DNA of 32,134 bases, taken from contig NZ_JAUYQD010000036.1 of assembly GCF_030697375.1 (NCBI RefSeq), positions 1 through 32,134 of the forward strand, in the 5' to 3' direction. The translations under genes and the position numbers were made by a program. Of this stretch, positions 23,059 to 30,724 are shown one piece after another. Source of the stretch: Rhodoferax sp. (GTDB lineage: Bacteria > Pseudomonadota > Gammaproteobacteria > Burkholderiales > Burkholderiaceae_C). How positions within the stretch are numbered: the first letter of the stretch is position 1; every line of letters starts with the position of its first letter. The notes under the pieces were generated by a model. That model had not been told where the DNA came from. It saw only the letters and a program-made list of their open reading frames with translations, and made no database searches.

Positions 23059-23425
23059 CATCTTGGCACCGGCCGTCATCAGCGGCGTAGGGCTTCTTTT
23101 CAAAGTCCGCCGCCGTCATGCATCCGACGGTGCCGCTTACGGTGCTGCATTTCAACGCAACCTTCTGTGCTGGATTTGCCTTGTCTACCAACTTTGCGCT
23201 CGCCCAGCCGTCGCCTTGGGGGCAAGATGGCGATTGCGTGCTATCCCCCTGAACTTCCAAAGCCGTGTTGCTGTATTGCGGCGACTCCGCGCGGAATTTT
23301 TGCGCGTTGTATTCGGCATTTGTCTTTGCGTTTGCACGATTCGTCTCTAAGGTGTCAAACGAAACATCTTTGCTGCATGCAGCGAGGGCGGAAACGACGA
23401 AGATAGCTAATAGTGTTTTTTTCAT
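23018..23425 (-). CDS. Lipoprotein encoded against the late operon
   Basis: The ATG at 23425 gives 135 residues with a clear lipoprotein signal, MKKTLLAIFVVSALAAC, and lipobox LAAC. The mature part has four further cysteines that may form disulfides (SPSCPQGDGW, KCSTVSGTVGC, GRCQDV). It is read leftward, divergent from lysozyme, with its own upstream region of about 65 bp before the dyad at 23491. Prophage lipoproteins of this kind often block receptors or aid lysogenic conversion; here that is inference. Confidence 0.8.
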   Translation of the reverse strand: MKKTLLAIFVVSALAACSKDVSFDTLETNRANAKTNAEYNAQKFRAESPQYSNTALEVQGDSTQSPSCPQGDGWASAKLVDKANPAQKVALKCSTVSGTVGCMTAADFEKKPYAADDGRCQDVTKVPFPIPKIAK

Positions 23426-23490
23426 GATGGTGTTTCGGTGGTGTTGATGAATAGAAGACCTCAAGCGTAGGCAACCACCCCCGCCTGCAA

Positions 23491-23510
23491 TAACTAAAGG
23501 GCTTTAGTTA
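23491..23510 (+). promoter_or_regulatory. Late-promoter dyad upstream of lysozyme (Plys position)
   Basis: TAACTAAAGGGCTTTAGTTA is a perfect 20-bp palindrome lying 34 bp before the lysozyme ATG. Seventeen of its 20 bases recur before the protease gene, at the same distance from the preferred start there. The best candidate binder is the Mor-type activator. The short distance to the ATG means transcription would begin very near the start codon if geometry follows Mu Pm. A repressor operator is the alternative. Confidence 0.7.
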
Positions 23511-23544
23511 TTCCTCTTTGCGCGCGCGCGGCAAAGTTGCGGGC

Positions 23545-24045
23545 ATGACTCAAAACCGATCCCTTATTGCCGCCCTGGTGTTGTCCGCCGCCGGGCTCGT
23601 TGGCATCGCGGTGGACGAAGGCTACAGCGACAAGGCCTATCCTGATCCCGTGCTGGGCACCAAGGTGCCGACCATTGGTTTCGGCACCACGGGGGGCGTT
23701 CGGATGGGTGATACCACCACCCCCGTCAAGGCCCTGCAGCGCAAGCTGTCGGACGTGCAGAAATTCGAAGGCGCGTTGAAAACTTGCGTGAAGGTGCCGT
23801 TGCACCAATACGAGTACGACGCCTATATCAACCTGGCCTACAACATTGGCCCCACTGCCTTTTGCGGCTCCACGCTGGTGAAAAAACTCAACGCGCAGGA
23901 CTACCCCGGTGCATGTGATTCCATTTTGAAGTGGCGGTTTGTGGGCGACACCGACTGTTCTGCGCCCGGCAATAAGACCTGTCCTGGCCTGTGGGCGCGC
24001 CGCCTTAAAACCCACCACCAATGCCTGGGCGAGGTGCAGCCATGA
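23545..24045 (+). CDS. SAR-type endolysin (GH24 lysozyme)
   Basis: The 166-residue protein begins MTQNRSLIAALVLSAAGLVG, a weakly hydrophobic signal-anchor-release segment rather than a cleaved signal. The catalytic triad is E25 (DEGYSDKAYPD), D34 and T43 (VPTIGFGTT). An insert of about three residues lies between D and T. Six cysteines could control activation by disulfide exchange. The start at 23545 is preferred because TTGCGGGC precedes it, as before the protease start. It degrades peptidoglycan at lysis and opens the plus-strand late operon. Confidence 0.93.
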   Translation: MTQNRSLIAALVLSAAGLVGIAVDEGYSDKAYPDPVLGTKVPTIGFGTTGGVRMGDTTTPVKALQRKLSDVQKFEGALKTCVKVPLHQYEYDAYINLAYNIGPTAFCGSTLVKKLNAQDYPGACDSILKWRFVGDTDCSAPGNKTCPGLWARRLKTHHQCLGEVQP

Positions 24046-24677
24046 CGCCATCGTTTTCCTGGGTGACCACCTTGCTGCTCGTGCTGGCCTGGAGCGGTGC
24101 AGCCTACTGGGCCGGTGACCACAACCGCGACAACGCCTGGCTGGCCAAGCAAGTCACGACGGAGCGTAAAGCGCGCGAAGCCCTTGAGGCCGAGGTGCAG
24201 CGCGGGCAAGTAGCTGCACGCGCGTCAATCGCTGAGGCGCAGGCGCTGCAACAGAGTTACACGGTTTTAAAGGAGAAGTTTGATGCATTCACAAGTCGGG
24301 GCCCTTTGGTGGTTTGGCGTAACAGCTCTGGTGCTGCTTGTGCCGGTGATGCTGTGCCTGGTAGTGCTGTGGCTCCCGCGCGCCAACCCGAAGGGCCGGG
24401 TGGCAGCGGGCCGGGTGCTGTCGCTGCTGATGCTGGCGCTTTTGTCAGCCTTAGTGCTGGCGCTATCTGGATGTGGAACAGTGCCCTTGCCGGTACCGAC
24501 ACGCCTGCAGGTGCCTGTGGAGCTGCTGACCCCACCGCGCCCGCCTGTTCTGTTGACGCCGGGCTTGGGCTTGAAGCCGCCTGGGCCAACCACGTTGCCA
24601 ACGCCCAAACCTGCGCCGAAGACCGGCTCAGGCACCAGCGTTTGATTGATTTTGTAAACCCACGCCCAGCACCATGA
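24042..24677 (+). CDS. Inner-membrane spanin (Rz-like)
   Basis: The ATG overlaps the lysozyme stop by ATGA. The 211-residue protein has an N-terminal membrane anchor (TTLLLVLAWSGAAYWAGDHN) and a periplasmic coiled coil (TTERKAREALEAEVQRGQVA, LQQSYTVLKEKFDAF). A Gly/Ala/Pro-rich region and a Cys-containing C-terminus (NHVANAQTCAEDRLRHQRLI) follow. It should join the o-spanin to fuse inner and outer membranes. It is longer than lambda Rz because of the low-complexity middle, which carries the nested gene in another frame. Confidence 0.85.
   Translation: MTPSFSWVTTLLLVLAWSGAAYWAGDHNRDNAWLAKQVTTERKAREALEAEVQRGQVAARASIAEAQALQQSYTVLKEKFDAFTSRGPLVVWRNSSGAACAGDAVPGSAVAPARQPEGPGGSGPGAVAADAGAFVSLSAGAIWMWNSALAGTDTPAGACGAADPTAPACSVDAGLGLEAAWANHVANAQTCAEDRLRHQRLIDFVNPRPAP
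24283..24645 (+). CDS. Nested outer-membrane spanin (Rz1-like lipoprotein)
   Basis: The gene lies wholly inside Rz in another frame. AGGAGA about seven bases before the ATG at 24283 is an excellent site. The 120-residue product has a hydrophobic N-terminal segment (ALWWFGVTALVLLVPVMLCL) and then a second one ending in lipobox LSGC (LMLALLSALVLALSGC). A Pro-rich tail (PPRPPVLLTPGLGLKPPGPT) is typical of Rz1. The extra first membrane segment is odd: an Rz1 normally starts at the lipoprotein signal. An internal start may make the true Rz1. Confidence 0.75.
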   Translation: MHSQVGALWWFGVTALVLLVPVMLCLVVLWLPRANPKGRVAAGRVLSLLMLALLSALVLALSGCGTVPLPVPTRLQVPVELLTPPRPPVLLTPGLGLKPPGPTTLPTPKPAPKTGSGTSV

Positions 24678-25006
24678 CCATTGAACTCAACCTTGCCAAC
24701 CTGATTTTTATCCTGATCGCCCTGGTGGGAGCCTTCTGGGCATTGGTCAAGATCATCATTTCCCAGTACGAGAAGTCTCTGGACACGCGCTTTACGGCGT
24801 TGTCATTGACCATCGAAAAAGACCAGGAGGTTACCCGTCAGCTGGAGCGGGATTTCCTGCGCATGCAGTCAGAGCTGCCCCTGCACTATGTGCGCCGTGA
24901 AGACTACATACGCGGCCAAAGCGTGATCGAAGCCAAGCTCGACGGCTTGGGCACCAAGCTTGAAATGGCCCAGTTGCGCGCCCTTCAAAGCCTTCCTTAC
25001 AAATGA
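24674..25006 (+). CDS. DUF2730-like membrane protein (Mu gp25-like)
   Basis: The ATG overlaps the Rz stop by ATGA. The 110-residue protein has one N-terminal membrane helix (LIFILIALVGAFWALVKII) followed by a long charged coiled coil ending ELPLHYVRREDYIRGQSVIE. The layout matches the DUF2730/gp25 proteins found between lysis and terminase genes in Mu-like phages. Its function is unknown; with a single helix it could also act as a pinholin-like protein. Confidence 0.7.
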   Translation: MTIELNLANLIFILIALVGAFWALVKIIISQYEKSLDTRFTALSLTIEKDQEVTRQLERDFLRMQSELPLHYVRREDYIRGQSVIEAKLDGLGTKLEMAQLRALQSLPYK

Positions 25007-25024
25007 TTAACCCAAGGATCTTCC

Positions 25025-25342
25025 ATGACCCAGATTGACCACGCCCGCGTCCGCCGTGAAGCCTTGCGCTGGCTCATTTTGCTGACGCTGAACAATGCGC
25101 GGCCGATCGGCGCCTTTGAGGGCCTGATTCTGTCGGTGGCCCAAAGCGAGTACCCAGACGCCACGGCGCTGGAGTTGCGCCGCGAGCTGGACTACCTGGC
25201 CGAGCGTGAATTGGTCAAAGTGGACAAGCAACCCAGCGGCAAGTGGCATGCCGACCTAACGCGCTATGGCATTGACGTGGCCGAGTACACCATCACCTGC
25301 GAACCCGGCATTTCTCGCCCCACCAAGTACTGGGCTGGCTGA
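25025..25342 (+). CDS. Mu gp26-like winged-helix protein
   Basis: The 105-residue protein reads ALRWLILLTLNNARPIGAFE, ALELRRELDYLAERELVKV and YTITCEPGISRPTKYW. This is the conserved plan of Mu gp26-like proteins: a winged helix with a C-terminal GI-RP motif. AGGATCTTCC precedes the ATG. It lies directly before the small terminase and is likely to act in late regulation or packaging, though no function is established. Confidence 0.78.
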   Translation: MTQIDHARVRREALRWLILLTLNNARPIGAFEGLILSVAQSEYPDATALELRRELDYLAERELVKVDKQPSGKWHADLTRYGIDVAEYTITCEPGISRPTKYWAG

Positions 25343-25343
25343 C

Positions 25344-25916
25344 ATGGGGCGTAAGTCCACCATTTCACGCCTGCCGCAGGATGTGAAGTCCTACATCGAA
25401 GGCAAGCTGGCCGAAGGCCGCATGACGCTGGATGAGCTGATTGGCGACTTGGGCAAGCGCTTCCCCAGCCAAGCACAGGCAGGTGACTTGCCCAGCCGCG
25501 CCGCAGTGCACCGCTATGGCCAGAAGCTGGAGCGCCGTCTGTCGGCCATTCGCGCCAGCACCGAGGCGGCCAAGATCATTCAGGCGCAGGCAGGCGATAA
25601 CAACGATGCCCGAAGTGAGGCGCTGACGGCGTTGATTCAGACCGAATTGTTTGAAGCCATCTTGGACCTACAGGAAAACGACGACCCCGATATGGACCCC
25701 GGCGAGCGCGTGGGCATGTTGTCCACCGCCGCCAAGAATATCGCCACGTTGACGCGTTCCAGCGTCAACCTGAAACAGTTCCAGGCCAAGGTAGAAGAAG
25801 ACACCCGCCGCAAGCTGCTCGAAGAGCAACGCGCCAAGCTGGATGCCATGGGTAACAAGGGCGGCGTGACCGAGGACACCAAGAAGGCCATCCGCGAGGC
25901 GCTGGGGATTGTGTGA
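25344..25916 (+). CDS. Small terminase subunit (DUF3486, Mu gp27-like)
   Basis: Starting at the ATG at 25344, one base after the previous stop, the 190-residue protein begins MGRKSTISRLPQDVKSYIEG. It has HTH-like helices (TLDELIGDLGKRF, PSRAAVHRYGQKLERRLSAI) and a long helical C-terminal half. These features define DUF3486/gp27, the DNA-recognition subunit of the packaging terminase. The frame extends further upstream over gp26, but that part is rejected. Confidence 0.88.
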   Translation: MGRKSTISRLPQDVKSYIEGKLAEGRMTLDELIGDLGKRFPSQAQAGDLPSRAAVHRYGQKLERRLSAIRASTEAAKIIQAQAGDNNDARSEALTALIQTELFEAILDLQENDDPDMDPGERVGMLSTAAKNIATLTRSSVNLKQFQAKVEEDTRRKLLEEQRAKLDAMGNKGGVTEDTKKAIREALGIV

Positions 25917-26158
25917 TGCAGCCCAGCAAAGCAAAGGACTATGTCATCTGCGTGAGCGGCACTCCCGGGCCATGCTGGCTCGCACTACCCTGCGACGAAG
26001 ACGAGCCGGGCACGCTGGCAACTACCAGCGACCCACAGCTTGCTTTGCGGTTCACTGATTTTGTTGAAGCGCGAAGCATGCTTAGAGAGAACGTCAAGCT
26101 CCATCAGCATCGCAGCTTCAAGCTCGACTTGATGGCGCCTGAATGGACCCGGTCATGA
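25916..26158 (+). CDS. Small protein between terminase subunits
   Basis: The 80-residue frame starts MQPSKAKDYVICVSGTPGPC at an ATG sharing one base with the small terminase stop. It ends overlapping the large terminase start by ATGA. It seems to be a small beta-alpha protein (WLALPCDEDEPGTLATTSDP, QLALRFTDFVEARSMLRENV). The tight coupling supports a real gene. No family is recognised, and the gene is not standard in Mu. Confidence 0.65.
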   Translation: MQPSKAKDYVICVSGTPGPCWLALPCDEDEPGTLATTSDPQLALRFTDFVEARSMLRENVKLHQHRSFKLDLMAPEWTRS

Positions 26159-27558
26159 AATTCAAGGGCAACGCCAAGATTATTCCGGCCGACCGGGACG
26201 CCATCTTCCTGCCATTCCAAAGCAAGTGGATCAAGGACAACTCGCGTCTGAAGCTGATGGAGAAGGCGCGCCAGATTGGCATTAGCTGGTCTACGGCCTA
26301 TGGCACCGACGAGCGGGCCGCTGCGCAGGGTGCCCGCTTTGATGAGTGGGTGAGCAGCCGCGATGACATCCAGGCGCGCCTGTTCATCGAAGATTGCAAA
26401 CTGTGGGCTACGGTGATGAACCTTGCTGCCCAAGACTTGGGCGAGGTGGTGATTGACAGCAAGGACAAACTCACGGCCTATGTGCTGCAGTTTGCCAGCG
26501 GCAGACGTATCCACAGCATGAGCAGCAACCCGGATGCCCAGGCGGGAAAGCGCGGGAGCCGGGTGCTGGATGAATTTGCCCTGCACAAGGATCAGCGCAA
26601 GCTGTGGGCCATTGCTTACCCAGGCATCACCTGGGGCGGCAATATGGAGATCGTCAGCACGCACCGTGGGTCCAACAGCTTTTTCAATGGTCTGATCCGC
26701 GAAGCCCGCGAAAAGGGCAACCCCAAGAACATCAGCCTGCACCGCGTCACGCTGCAAGACGCCCTGGAGCAAGGTTTCCTCTTCAAGCTGCAGCAGGCCC
26801 TCCCTGCCGACGCCGAGCAACAGGTGATGACCGAGGCCGAGTACTTCGATTTCATCAAAAATGGGTGTGCCGACCTGGAATCATTCGACCAGGAGTACGG
26901 CTGCCTTCCTGCGGATGACAACGCTAAGTTCCTGGAATATGAGCTGATCACGGGTTGTGAGTACCCGGCCTGGTTCGTTTGGCAGCGCGACCTGGACTCG
27001 ATATTTATGGGGCGGCTGTACTGCGGCGTGGACATTGGCCGCAAGAAAGACCTGACGGTGTTGTGGGTGCTGGAGAAGCTGGGCGATGTGTTCTACACGG
27101 TGTGTGTGATCACCATGGAGAAGATGCGCAAAAGCGCCCAGGAGGCCATCCTGTGGCCCTGGTTTGCGTTGTGTGACCGCACTTGTATTGACGCCACGGG
27201 CTTGGGCATTGGCTGGTCTGACGACGCCCAGGACCAGTTCGGTGAATACCGCGTGGAAGCTGTCACGTTTACCGGCCCCATGAAGGAAGCACTGGCCTAC
27301 CCCGTGCGCGGTGCCATGGAAGACCGCACCCTGCGCATTCCGTCTGATCCTGTGATCTGTGCCGATCTGCGCAAGGTGCAAAAAACGGTCACAGCAGCCG
27401 GAAACATCCGCTTTGTGGCCGAGAGCACGCCCGATGGTCACGCTGATCGCTTTTGGGCTTTGGCGCTGGCCCTTCATGCCGGTTCAGACCCCGCCGCACC
27501 TATCGAATTCACCAGCAGCGGCCAGCCCCGTGGCGCTGACGCCCAAGGATTTATGTAA
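26155..27558 (+). CDS. Large terminase subunit (Mu gp28-like)
   Basis: The 467-residue protein (471 from an alternative ATG at 26143) has a deviant Walker A region, MEKARQIGISWS, and Walker B RVLDEFA in the N-terminal ATPase. A C-terminal RNase H-like nuclease carries acidic residues in YCGVDIGRKKDLTVL and CIDATGLGIG. It powers and terminates DNA packaging. The preferred start overlaps the upstream stop by ATGA. Length and motif order fit the Mu gp28 family. Confidence 0.93.
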   Translation: MKFKGNAKIIPADRDAIFLPFQSKWIKDNSRLKLMEKARQIGISWSTAYGTDERAAAQGARFDEWVSSRDDIQARLFIEDCKLWATVMNLAAQDLGEVVIDSKDKLTAYVLQFASGRRIHSMSSNPDAQAGKRGSRVLDEFALHKDQRKLWAIAYPGITWGGNMEIVSTHRGSNSFFNGLIREAREKGNPKNISLHRVTLQDALEQGFLFKLQQALPADAEQQVMTEAEYFDFIKNGCADLESFDQEYGCLPADDNAKFLEYELITGCEYPAWFVWQRDLDSIFMGRLYCGVDIGRKKDLTVLWVLEKLGDVFYTVCVITMEKMRKSAQEAILWPWFALCDRTCIDATGLGIGWSDDAQDQFGEYRVEAVTFTGPMKEALAYPVRGAMEDRTLRIPSDPVICADLRKVQKTVTAAGNIRFVAESTPDGHADRFWALALALHAGSDPAAPIEFTSSGQPRGADAQGFM

Positions 27559-29045
27559 TGGCCACCAAAACCACCAAACCACTCACCAAGCCGGAACTCG
27601 ACACCGAAGTCGCAAACCGCCTGCGCGATCCGTTCGAGACCAACTACCTGGGCGTGCTGCGCACCAATGACCCTTTGCTGCTGGATAAAGGCAATGGTGG
27701 CGCCCAAAGCTTCGAGCTGTACCGCGACTTGAAACGCGACGGCAAGGTGTTCAGCGGCCTGCAAAAGCGCACGCTGGCGGTGATTGGCAAGCCCTGGCAA
27801 GTGGAGCCTGTCAAGAAAGATGAGGCCGGTACAAAAGATGCCGAGATCGTCACCCAAATGCTCAAGCAGCTCAACTTTGACACGCTTTGTGCGGAGCTGC
27901 TGGATGCACTGCTGGTGGGGTTTGTTCCAACGGAGATTGTCTGGACGATCCGCGACAACATGGTCGCAGCCTCCAGGGTCATCAAGCGGGCACAACGCCG
28001 ATTTGTCTATGTGCAGGAGGATGAAAATGCCGCCCCGGCGCTGCACCTGCTGACCAGGTCGAACCTGCTCCAGGGCGAGGCGGTGCCGGAGCGCAAATTC
28101 ATGGTGCACCGGGTCAACCCTGAAGACGACAACCCCTACGGCACAGGTCTAGGCCTGCAGCTGTATTGGCCGGTGTTTTTCAAGCGCAAGGGCATCCTGA
28201 GTTGGAACAAGCTCAACGACCGCTTTGGTTCACCCACGCCCTGGGGTAAGTATCCCAAGAACGCGGGGCCGCAGGAAAAGGGCACGCTGTTTGATGCCCT
28301 CAAGGCCATGAGCAATGACGGCGTCATCATGACGCCCGAGGGCATGAACATTGAACTGCTGGAAAGCAAGCTCACGGGCTCCATCACCACGCAGCAAAGC
28401 CTGTGCGAGTACATGGACGACTGGATCATGGAAGTGATCCTGGGCCAGTCACCGCGTGGCAAAGGCGGTGGCGCCATGGCGGCCGCCAGCAAAGAGCGTG
28501 AGGATGTCAGAGTGGAGTTGTCGCAGGCGGATTCGGATCTGCTGAGCGAAACCATCAACAGCACGCTGCTGGCATGGTTTTGCGATTACAACGGCCTGGC
28601 GCCGTGCCGGGTGTACCGGGTCATCAAGAAGGATGAAGACCTGAAGGCGGCCAGTGAAACGGACAAGAATGTCGCTGGAATGGGTTTTGAAATGTCCATT
28701 GAAGGCGTCAAGGCGAAGTATGGGGAATATTGGGAAAAGGCCGCGCCCAAACCCGATGGCCAAAATGCGCCCGCCAGCCAGGCCAGCAGCTTTGCTGAGC
28801 CTACAGGTGCCCCAACAGACCCGACCCAGGGACAAACCGATGCGCTGATGCAGTACGGCCGCCCCGTATGGGACGGCATAGCCGCCCAGTTGCAGGCGAT
28901 GGTGGACAGCGCAGATAGCCTAGCGCAACTTCAGAAGGACTTGGCCCAAGCCTATGGCGGTCTGGAGTCCGATCAGTTGGTGAAGCTGATGGCGGCAGCG
29001 TTTGCCCTGGCCGAGCTGAAGGGCATGGACGATGCCACAGTCTGA
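27558..29045 (+). CDS. Portal protein (DUF935, Mu gp29-like)
   Basis: The 495-residue protein contains the DUF935 pattern: FSGLQKRTLAVIGKPWQVEP, LLDALLVGFVPTEIVWTIRD, GKYPKNAGPQEKGTLFDALK and GSITTQQSLCEYMDDWIMEV. It forms the dodecameric ring through which DNA enters the capsid. The start shares one base with the terminase stop (TAATG), and the end overlaps the next gene by 14 bp. The C-terminal part is Ala/Gln-rich and helical. Confidence 0.93.
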   Translation: MATKTTKPLTKPELDTEVANRLRDPFETNYLGVLRTNDPLLLDKGNGGAQSFELYRDLKRDGKVFSGLQKRTLAVIGKPWQVEPVKKDEAGTKDAEIVTQMLKQLNFDTLCAELLDALLVGFVPTEIVWTIRDNMVAASRVIKRAQRRFVYVQEDENAAPALHLLTRSNLLQGEAVPERKFMVHRVNPEDDNPYGTGLGLQLYWPVFFKRKGILSWNKLNDRFGSPTPWGKYPKNAGPQEKGTLFDALKAMSNDGVIMTPEGMNIELLESKLTGSITTQQSLCEYMDDWIMEVILGQSPRGKGGGAMAAASKEREDVRVELSQADSDLLSETINSTLLAWFCDYNGLAPCRVYRVIKKDEDLKAASETDKNVAGMGFEMSIEGVKAKYGEYWEKAAPKPDGQNAPASQASSFAEPTGAPTDPTQGQTDALMQYGRPVWDGIAAQLQAMVDSADSLAQLQKDLAQAYGGLESDQLVKLMAAAFALAELKGMDDATV

Positions 29046-30555
29046 CCTCAACGTCGGCTTTGGCACCCCGTTCCAGGCGCAAATAGACTTTCTTCGGCAA
29101 AAACTGCGCCTGCCCACGTCAAAGTGGGATGACATCCAGCGCAGCGCCCATGACCGCGCCTTTGTCGTTGCCGGTGCCGCCAAGGCGGACCTGTTGGCCG
29201 ATCTGCACCAGGCAGTCATTGCCCGCGCCACGGACGGTGCAGGCCTGAAGGCCTTCCAAAAGGACTTCAAGGCCATTGTGGCCAAGCACGGCTGGACGGG
29301 CTGGACCGGTGAGGGCAGCAAGGAAGGTGAGGCCTGGCGCACCCGCATCATTTACCAAACCAACATGGCCACCAGCTATGCCGCCGGGCGCCATGCCCAG
29401 ATGAGCGACCCAGAGGTGTTGAAGTTGCACCCGTACTGGCGCTACATCCATAGTGACGGCGCGTTGCACCCGCGCCCGCTGCATTTGTCCTGGCATGGTT
29501 TGACGCTTCCAGCCGAGCATGCATTTTGGAAGACCCATTACGCACCCAACGGCTGGGGTTGCCAATGCCGCATCACTTCTGTAAGCCGCCAGGAGGGTGA
29601 AGCCAGCGCCCGAGCGGGCCTGGGCGAACCGCCTGCGGGCTGGGACAAGGTAGATCCGAAAACCGGTGCACCGGTAGGCATCGACAAAGGCTTTGACTAC
29701 GTGCCAGGGCAAAGCCTGGTGAACGAAATGCACCGCTTGGTGGAGACCAAAGTCGCCAAGCTTCCCGCCACGTTGGGGCAGGCCCTGGCCGATGACGCGG
29801 CATTGATCCTTGAAAAACCTGTATTTGTGGAGGCCAAAACGGCCAAAGCTGCGGGCGAGTGGGCGGTCAAAAACAACCTTGCAGATTTTGCGGATTACAC
29901 CGGCATCAAGCCGGAAGTTGCCAATGCCTGGAACAAGAGCTTGTTTGATCACCTGCAGGAATTCCCGGCATTGAGGCCCAATCAAAAATTCGTAGGGACA
30001 TGCCAGGCGCAATTTGCCCGCTGGCGCGAGTTCGAGATTGAGCGGTATATCGCCAGGCTTAAGGCGGCGAATCCGGGCATTGATGCAGACTTCGATTTCA
30101 GGCCACATGCCGAAAAGTACGTAAAGGCGAAAAAAGTCGAGGGAAGTTACGCGCACTCCTGGGCGCAGGCGGATGTGTCGGGTATTGCCGTCAATCGGAA
30201 ATACGGTGCGGACGTTGAGCTGTTCCAACGTTCACTCAAATCCGATGCAACCGCCCAATGGCATCCCATTGGTGCCGATACCATTCGCAGTGTTGTCGAC
30301 CATGAGCTGGCGCATCAACTGGACAACTTGCTGGGCCTGCACCTTGACACGGAGGTGATAGAGGCCTATAAAACAGCACGACTTAAAGGGATCAAGAACG
30401 AGGTTTCAGGCTATGCCGACAAAAACATTAAAGAATTCATCGCGGAATGCTGGGCCGAGGCCTGCAACAACCCTCAGCCGCGCGAATTCGCAAGCACCAT
30501 CGCGGGCATCCTTAGAAAACGGTATGCCGATAAATTTCCCGACGTACGTTCCTGA
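29032..30555 (+). CDS. Mu F-like head morphogenesis protein with C-terminal HExxH domain
   Basis: The 507-residue protein has a Phage_Mu_F domain at about 50-195 (WRTRIIYQTNMATSYAAGRH, YWRYIHSDGALHPRPLHLSW, APNGWGCQCRI), which acts in head assembly near the portal. An added domain follows at about 260-507. It includes VVDHELAHQLD, a zincin HExxH motif (H424, E425, H428), and EFIAECWAEA (E468 or E472) as possible third ligand. Such fusions occur in polyvalent phage proteins thought to be injected with DNA. The zincin is inferred from motif only. Confidence 0.85.
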   Translation: MPQSDLNVGFGTPFQAQIDFLRQKLRLPTSKWDDIQRSAHDRAFVVAGAAKADLLADLHQAVIARATDGAGLKAFQKDFKAIVAKHGWTGWTGEGSKEGEAWRTRIIYQTNMATSYAAGRHAQMSDPEVLKLHPYWRYIHSDGALHPRPLHLSWHGLTLPAEHAFWKTHYAPNGWGCQCRITSVSRQEGEASARAGLGEPPAGWDKVDPKTGAPVGIDKGFDYVPGQSLVNEMHRLVETKVAKLPATLGQALADDAALILEKPVFVEAKTAKAAGEWAVKNNLADFADYTGIKPEVANAWNKSLFDHLQEFPALRPNQKFVGTCQAQFARWREFEIERYIARLKAANPGIDADFDFRPHAEKYVKAKKVEGSYAHSWAQADVSGIAVNRKYGADVELFQRSLKSDATAQWHPIGADTIRSVVDHELAHQLDNLLGLHLDTEVIEAYKTARLKGIKNEVSGYADKNIKEFIAECWAEACNNPQPREFASTIAGILRKRYADKFPDVRS

Positions 30556-30658
30556 TGACGGGATCATCACCTCAGGCGCCTGTGCCGGTGAAGCCGCTCA
30601 AAATTACTTTGATGAGCACATTGCTGGAAAACCTCCACGGTCGCAAGCCAGCCACTGA
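30524..30658 (+). CDS. Small protein overlapping the F-like gene
   Basis: The 44-residue frame MPINFPTYVPDDGIITSGAC continues with GEAAQNYFDEHIAGKPPR and ends before a strong terminator. It overlaps the end of the F-like gene by 32 bp in another frame. Its composition looks like real protein. It might be an accessory to the added zincin domain or the remnant of a longer gene. No ribosome binding site is clear. Confidence 0.45.
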   Translation: MPINFPTYVPDDGIITSGACAGEAAQNYFDEHIAGKPPRSQASH

Positions 30659-30681
30659 CGCGTCCAACTGCGCCATCGTCC

Positions 30682-30705
30682 AGCCCGACTTTGTTCGGGC
30701 TTTTT
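30682..30705 (+). terminator. Rho-independent terminator inside the late operon
   Basis: AGCCCGA (30682-30688) pairs perfectly with TCGGGCT (30695-30701) around a 6-nt loop, and TTTTT ends the element. It lies between the F-like gene and gp31, which are normally cotranscribed. It suggests that the zincin extension and small gene arrived as a unit with their own terminator. The late transcript must read through, or gp31 has another promoter. Confidence 0.82.
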
Positions 30706-30724
30706 CACTTCTAGGGAGGTCATC

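Noticed and set aside
23517..23536. CTTTGC-GCGCGCGCG-GCAAAG stem or Z-DNA tract before lysozyme
   Set aside because: Short arms, and not matched before the protease; probably a by-product of local base composition.
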